Shown: piece by piece, positions 5,180 to 6,312 of the stretch
How the letters are laid out: each line of letters begins with the position of its first letter
Position numbering within the stretch: position 1 is the first letter of the stretch
Assembly: GCA_015661935.1 (NCBI GenBank)
Contig: DQVD01000149.1
Span: 1-6,312 of the forward strand
Source: Desulfocapsa sulfexigens
GTDB lineage: Bacteria; Desulfobacterota; Desulfobulbia; Desulfobulbales; Desulfocapsaceae
Direction of reading: 5' to 3'
DNA: 6,312 nt
The notes under the pieces: generated by a model
Databases searched by the model: none
What the model was told of the DNA's origin: nothing
Seen by the model: only the letters and a program-made list of their open reading frames with translations
Program-made: the position numbers and the translations under genes

Positions 5180-6312
5180 ATGGAATATCAATACTTAAAA
5201 ATAGCCAACAAGCTGGAACAACAGATTCAGGCAGGAGAATATCTGGCTGGGGATAAACTTCCCTCTTTACGCAAACTACGGGCTGCCACAGGACGTTCTA
5301 TCTCCACCGTTTACCAGGCCTACGAGGAGCTTGAAAACCGTGGGCTGGTTGAGGTAAGGGAAAAATCAGGCTTTTTTGCAAGACCACTTCTTAACGACAT
5401 TCTTCCCTTACCTAAACAGGGTGTCCCGCCCATAAAATCACATAAAGTGGCAATAAATGTCTTGTCCTCCATGATGCAGCGGAGTTTGACCAATCCAGAC
5501 CTGATCCCCTTTGGTGAGGCAACTCTTTCAAACTCTCTTCTGCCAGGAAAACAAATGGCAGCAGCTGTACGTTCTGCTGCTGCCGGATATCAAGACGGAA
5601 GCTGTAGTGGTTACGGAGCACCCTCGGGCTACGAAAAACTACAAAAAGAGATTAGCAAACGTTCCATCGATCTCCCCCATTTGGACGGTGATAATGAAAT
5701 CATTATTACGCAAGGATGTATGAACGGTATTGAACTATGCTTACGCAGTGTGGCACGCCCGGGAGATACCATACTTCTTGAATCCCCTACTTTTCTCTGT
5801 TATCTTCAACTGATTGAAGATCTCAACATGCAGGCTCTGGAGGTTCCTGCCAATCCATCAACTGGCCTTGATCTTAAAACCCTTCAACAGACTGTGGATG
5901 AACATGATATCCGGGCGGCTCTTTTTATCCCCACCTTTCAAAATCCTCTGGGATTTGATATGGCTGCCGCAGCCAAGAAAGAACTGGTTGCTCTGTTTAC
6001 CAAACGTGGAATTCCCATTATTGAGGATAATATTTACAGCAACCTCTATTTTGGAGAGCATAAATCGCTTCCCTTGAAGCATTTTGACAGTCAGGGGATG
6101 GTGCTTTACTGCAATTCCTTTTCAAAAGACATCATGCCGGATATACGGATAGGTTGGCTTCTGGCGGGAAAGTACCGGGAAAAGGTAAAACGGCTCAAAT
6201 TTAATAACAGCCTTGCAAATTCCCAGTTGATGCAGCATGCACTGGCTATGTATTTAAAAGGCGGCGGCTATGAACGACATCTTCGCAAACTCCGTAACAG
6301 CCTTCGGAAACA
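5180..6312 (+). CDS. MocR-type regulator: GntR winged helix fused to aminotransferase domain (3' partial)
   Basis: 377 codons are open from ATG 5180 to the window edge; intact relatives have about 450-480, so roughly the last 80-100 residues lie outside. Residues 1-70 form a GntR winged helix (GDKLPSLRKLRAATGRS, STVYQAYEELENRGLVEVR, SGFFA). Residues from about 110 on form a fold-type I aminotransferase domain: YGAPSGYEKLQKEI (145-158), ITQGCMNGIEL (176-186), FIPTFQNPLG (249-258), IIEDNIYSNLYFG (280-292) and NSFSKDIMPDIRIGW (312-326). K316 is the expected PLP lysine, so PLP or a PLP-amino acid adduct is the likely effector. MocR proteins usually control a neighbouring, often divergent gene. 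TAG at 5168-5170 in frame leaves 5180 as the first start, but the only ribosome binding site, AAGGA (5174-5178), is just one base from it, which is unusually close. PdxR- or GabR-like targets cannot be assigned. Confidence 0.92.
   Translation, partial: MEYQYLKIANKLEQQIQAGEYLAGDKLPSLRKLRAATGRSISTVYQAYEELENRGLVEVREKSGFFARPLLNDILPLPKQGVPPIKSHKVAINVLSSMMQRSLTNPDLIPFGEATLSNSLLPGKQMAAAVRSAAAGYQDGSCSGYGAPSGYEKLQKEISKRSIDLPHLDGDNEIIITQGCMNGIELCLRSVARPGDTILLESPTFLCYLQLIEDLNMQALEVPANPSTGLDLKTLQQTVDEHDIRAALFIPTFQNPLGFDMAAAAKKELVALFTKRGIPIIEDNIYSNLYFGEHKSLPLKHFDSQGMVLYCNSFSKDIMPDIRIGWLLAGKYREKVKRLKFNNSLANSQLMQHALAMYLKGGGYERHLRKLRNSLRK

Noticed and set aside
5412..6082. Several short frames on both strands (5412-5621, 5511-5723, 5814-6077, 5858-6082)
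   Set aside because: All lie within the MocR-type gene, whose frame is open from 5180 to the window edge with conserved motifs throughout.

Overview
The window is bacterial. It holds one intact two-gene acetate-uptake-type operon, one partial regulator gene running off the right edge, and between them a strip of decayed genes on the minus strand. Strong AAGGAGG-type ribosome binding sites, a TTG start and a compact GC hairpin terminator would fit a Firmicutes-like anaerobe. This is an inference from style and not a taxonomic proof; IS21-type elements and ActP/Acs genes also occur in Proteobacteria.

Left part (1-846). A possible gene tail ends at 164 and is followed at once by a small hairpin. 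Then comes a remnant of an IS21-family insertion sequence on the minus strand. Its outer end, with three tandem 23-bp units of the kind that bind the transposase, lies at 510-580, and the first ~20 codons of istA, with a good ribosome binding site, start at 429 and then run into a frameshift and stop. Outside the IS end is a sigma70-type promoter (674-701) and a ~140-nt leader for the next operon.

Centre (847-3268). A universal stress protein with a C-terminal two-helix membrane tail resembling the small DUF485/DUF4212 partners of solute:sodium symporters is followed 24 nt later by a sodium:solute symporter close to the acetate permease ActP. The pair looks like an ATP- or stress-sensing small subunit plus the permease it serves. 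A near-perfect 19-bp hairpin closes the operon.

Right-centre (3332-5044, minus strand). Four genes run leftward, away from the regulator: a short one-helix membrane protein with a good ribosome binding site; a class I methyltransferase-like gene whose 5' part is out of frame at a run of nine A and which lacks the glycine-rich AdoMet loop; the first 57 codons of an EamA-type exporter; and, joined to it out of frame by an apparent deletion, the middle-to-late part of acetyl-CoA synthetase (acs) with a nonsense codon, a -1 frameshift and no C-terminus. The acs relic converges on the ActP-like permease, so acetate uptake and acetate activation genes are neighbours here, but only the uptake half is intact.

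Right edge (5180-6312). A MocR-type regulator (GntR winged helix plus fold-type I aminotransferase domain) is divergent from the decayed operon. It keeps its PLP lysine and is open to the window edge. A TTTACC-N6-GGTAAA palindrome lies in the shared intergenic region and is a candidate operator.
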